From the NCBI GenBank assembly GCA_030831005.1, contig JAURLW010000074.1, positions 1-6,127 on the forward strand: a stretch of 6,127 nt of DNA, written 5' to 3'. The notes under the pieces were generated by a model that ran no database searches, was not told where the DNA came from, and was given only the letters and a program-made list of their open reading frames with translations. This document shows, piece by piece, positions 5,611-6,127 of this stretch. The translations under genes and the position numbers were made by a program. Source of the stretch: Bacteroidota bacterium. GTDB taxonomy: Bacteria > Bacteroidota > Bacteroidia > Chitinophagales > Chitinophagaceae. The number at the start of each line of letters is the position of its first letter. The first letter of the stretch is position 1.

Positions 5611-6123
5611 GGGTATATTTCTTCCTAATCCATCATAGTCTAAACCATAACCAACAACAAACTTATTAGGTATTTCAAAACCTATATAATCTGCTACAAT
5701 TGGATATTGTAAGGCGCTTGGTTTCGTCAAAAAGCTTGCAATTTTAATTGATTTTGGAGAACGATTTTTCAACTCATGCATAAAGCTATGCAGTGTTTTC
5801 CCCGTATCTATTATATCTTCAATGATGACTACATGACGATTGCTTAAATCTTCTTCTAGTCCAATAGCTGTAATAACATTGCCCGTAGAACTTGTGCCTT
5901 TGTATGAAGCTAATTTAATAAATGAAATTTCTGCTTCAATTTTTAAGTGCCTAAATAAATCCGCTGCAAATAAAAATGATCCATTTAAAATACCTATGAA
6001 TAAAGGTCTTTCTTGAGCATAATCCAGATCTATTTGTTGCGCTAATGCTATAATGCGCGCTTCAATTGTAGTCGCATCAATATATGGAGCAAAATGTTTA
6101 TCGTGTAATTGAATCGTTTGCAT
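5587..6123 (-). CDS. hpt: Hypoxanthine phosphoribosyltransferase
   Basis: Hpt joins hypoxanthine (and usually guanine) to PRPP to give IMP or GMP in purine salvage. The 178-residue length is normal for bacterial enzymes. The type I PRTase PRPP-binding loop is VVIIEDIIDTGKT at 98-110, with the acidic pair E102-D103 and catalytic-base Asp106. Also visible are LNGSF at 46-50 (pyrophosphate-binding loop), SYKGTSSTG at 73-81 (mobile active-site loop), the FLTKP segment with Lys134 at 131-135 (purine contact), and FVVGYGLDYDGLGRNIP at 155-171 (base and metal site). The start ATG at 6121-6123 is 4 bases from the window edge, so its promoter is not visible. Its tail-to-tail neighbour mqnD belongs to a pathway that releases a purine base, which hints at a metabolic link but is not proof of one. 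Confidence 0.95.
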   Translation of the reverse strand: MQTIQLHDKHFAPYIDATTIEARIIALAQQIDLDYAQERPLFIGILNGSFLFAADLFRHLKIEAEISFIKLASYKGTSSTGNVITAIGLEEDLSNRHVVIIEDIIDTGKTLHSFMHELKNRSPKSIKIASFLTKPSALQYPIVADYIGFEIPNKFVVGYGLDYDGLGRNIPALYQLSE

Positions 6124-6127
6124 AAGA

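Overview
This is an AT-rich chromosomal window that reads as a member of the Bacteroidota, most likely a Chitinophagaceae/Cytophagia-type lineage. Three things point there. It carries PorX and a DUF6089/PorG-type outer-membrane protein, both tied to the type IX secretion system (T9SS) of this phylum. It has a futalosine-pathway menaquinone gene (mqnD), which fits Chitinophagia/Cytophagia/Sphingobacteriia better than Bacteroides or Flavobacterium. The upstream regions carry TAnnTTTG-like -7 elements rather than Shine-Dalgarno sequences. The lineage is an inference from gene content, not from a search.

Layout, left to right: the last codons of a gene whose tail matches cobalamin-dependent methionine synthase (metH, +); a small integral-membrane protein with a degenerate PAP2 phosphatase signature (+); porX, a receiver plus PglZ/alkaline-phosphatase-fold response regulator (-); a spermidine/spermine-acetyltransferase-like GNAT enzyme (+); a DUF6089/PorG-like beta-barrel protein and NAD kinase as a two-gene unit transcribed nadK then porG-like (-); mqnD (+); and hypoxanthine phosphoribosyltransferase hpt (-). 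All genes except the metH fragment are complete. No stretch over about 120 bases lacks a gene. I see no tRNA, rRNA, CRISPR array, insertion sequence or phage gene.

Most neighbouring transcription units alternate in strand, and the packing is tight. All three tail-to-tail junctions abut or overlap (0, 11 and 16 bases), so transcription must end inside the facing gene. The first junction holds a long near-perfect inverted repeat that includes both stop codons. The two divergent gaps (112 and 116 bases) hold candidate promoters, and one also holds an 8-bp-arm palindrome just upstream of nadK.

Functionally, PorX (regulator) and the PorG-like protein (envelope component) may belong to the same secretion programme. 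MqnD and Hpt may be linked because the futalosine route can release a purine base that Hpt could salvage. Otherwise this looks like ordinary core-genome content. I find no convincing evidence of a wholly undescribed system; the best leads are the junction hairpin, the nadK palindrome and the very short predicted 5' leaders.
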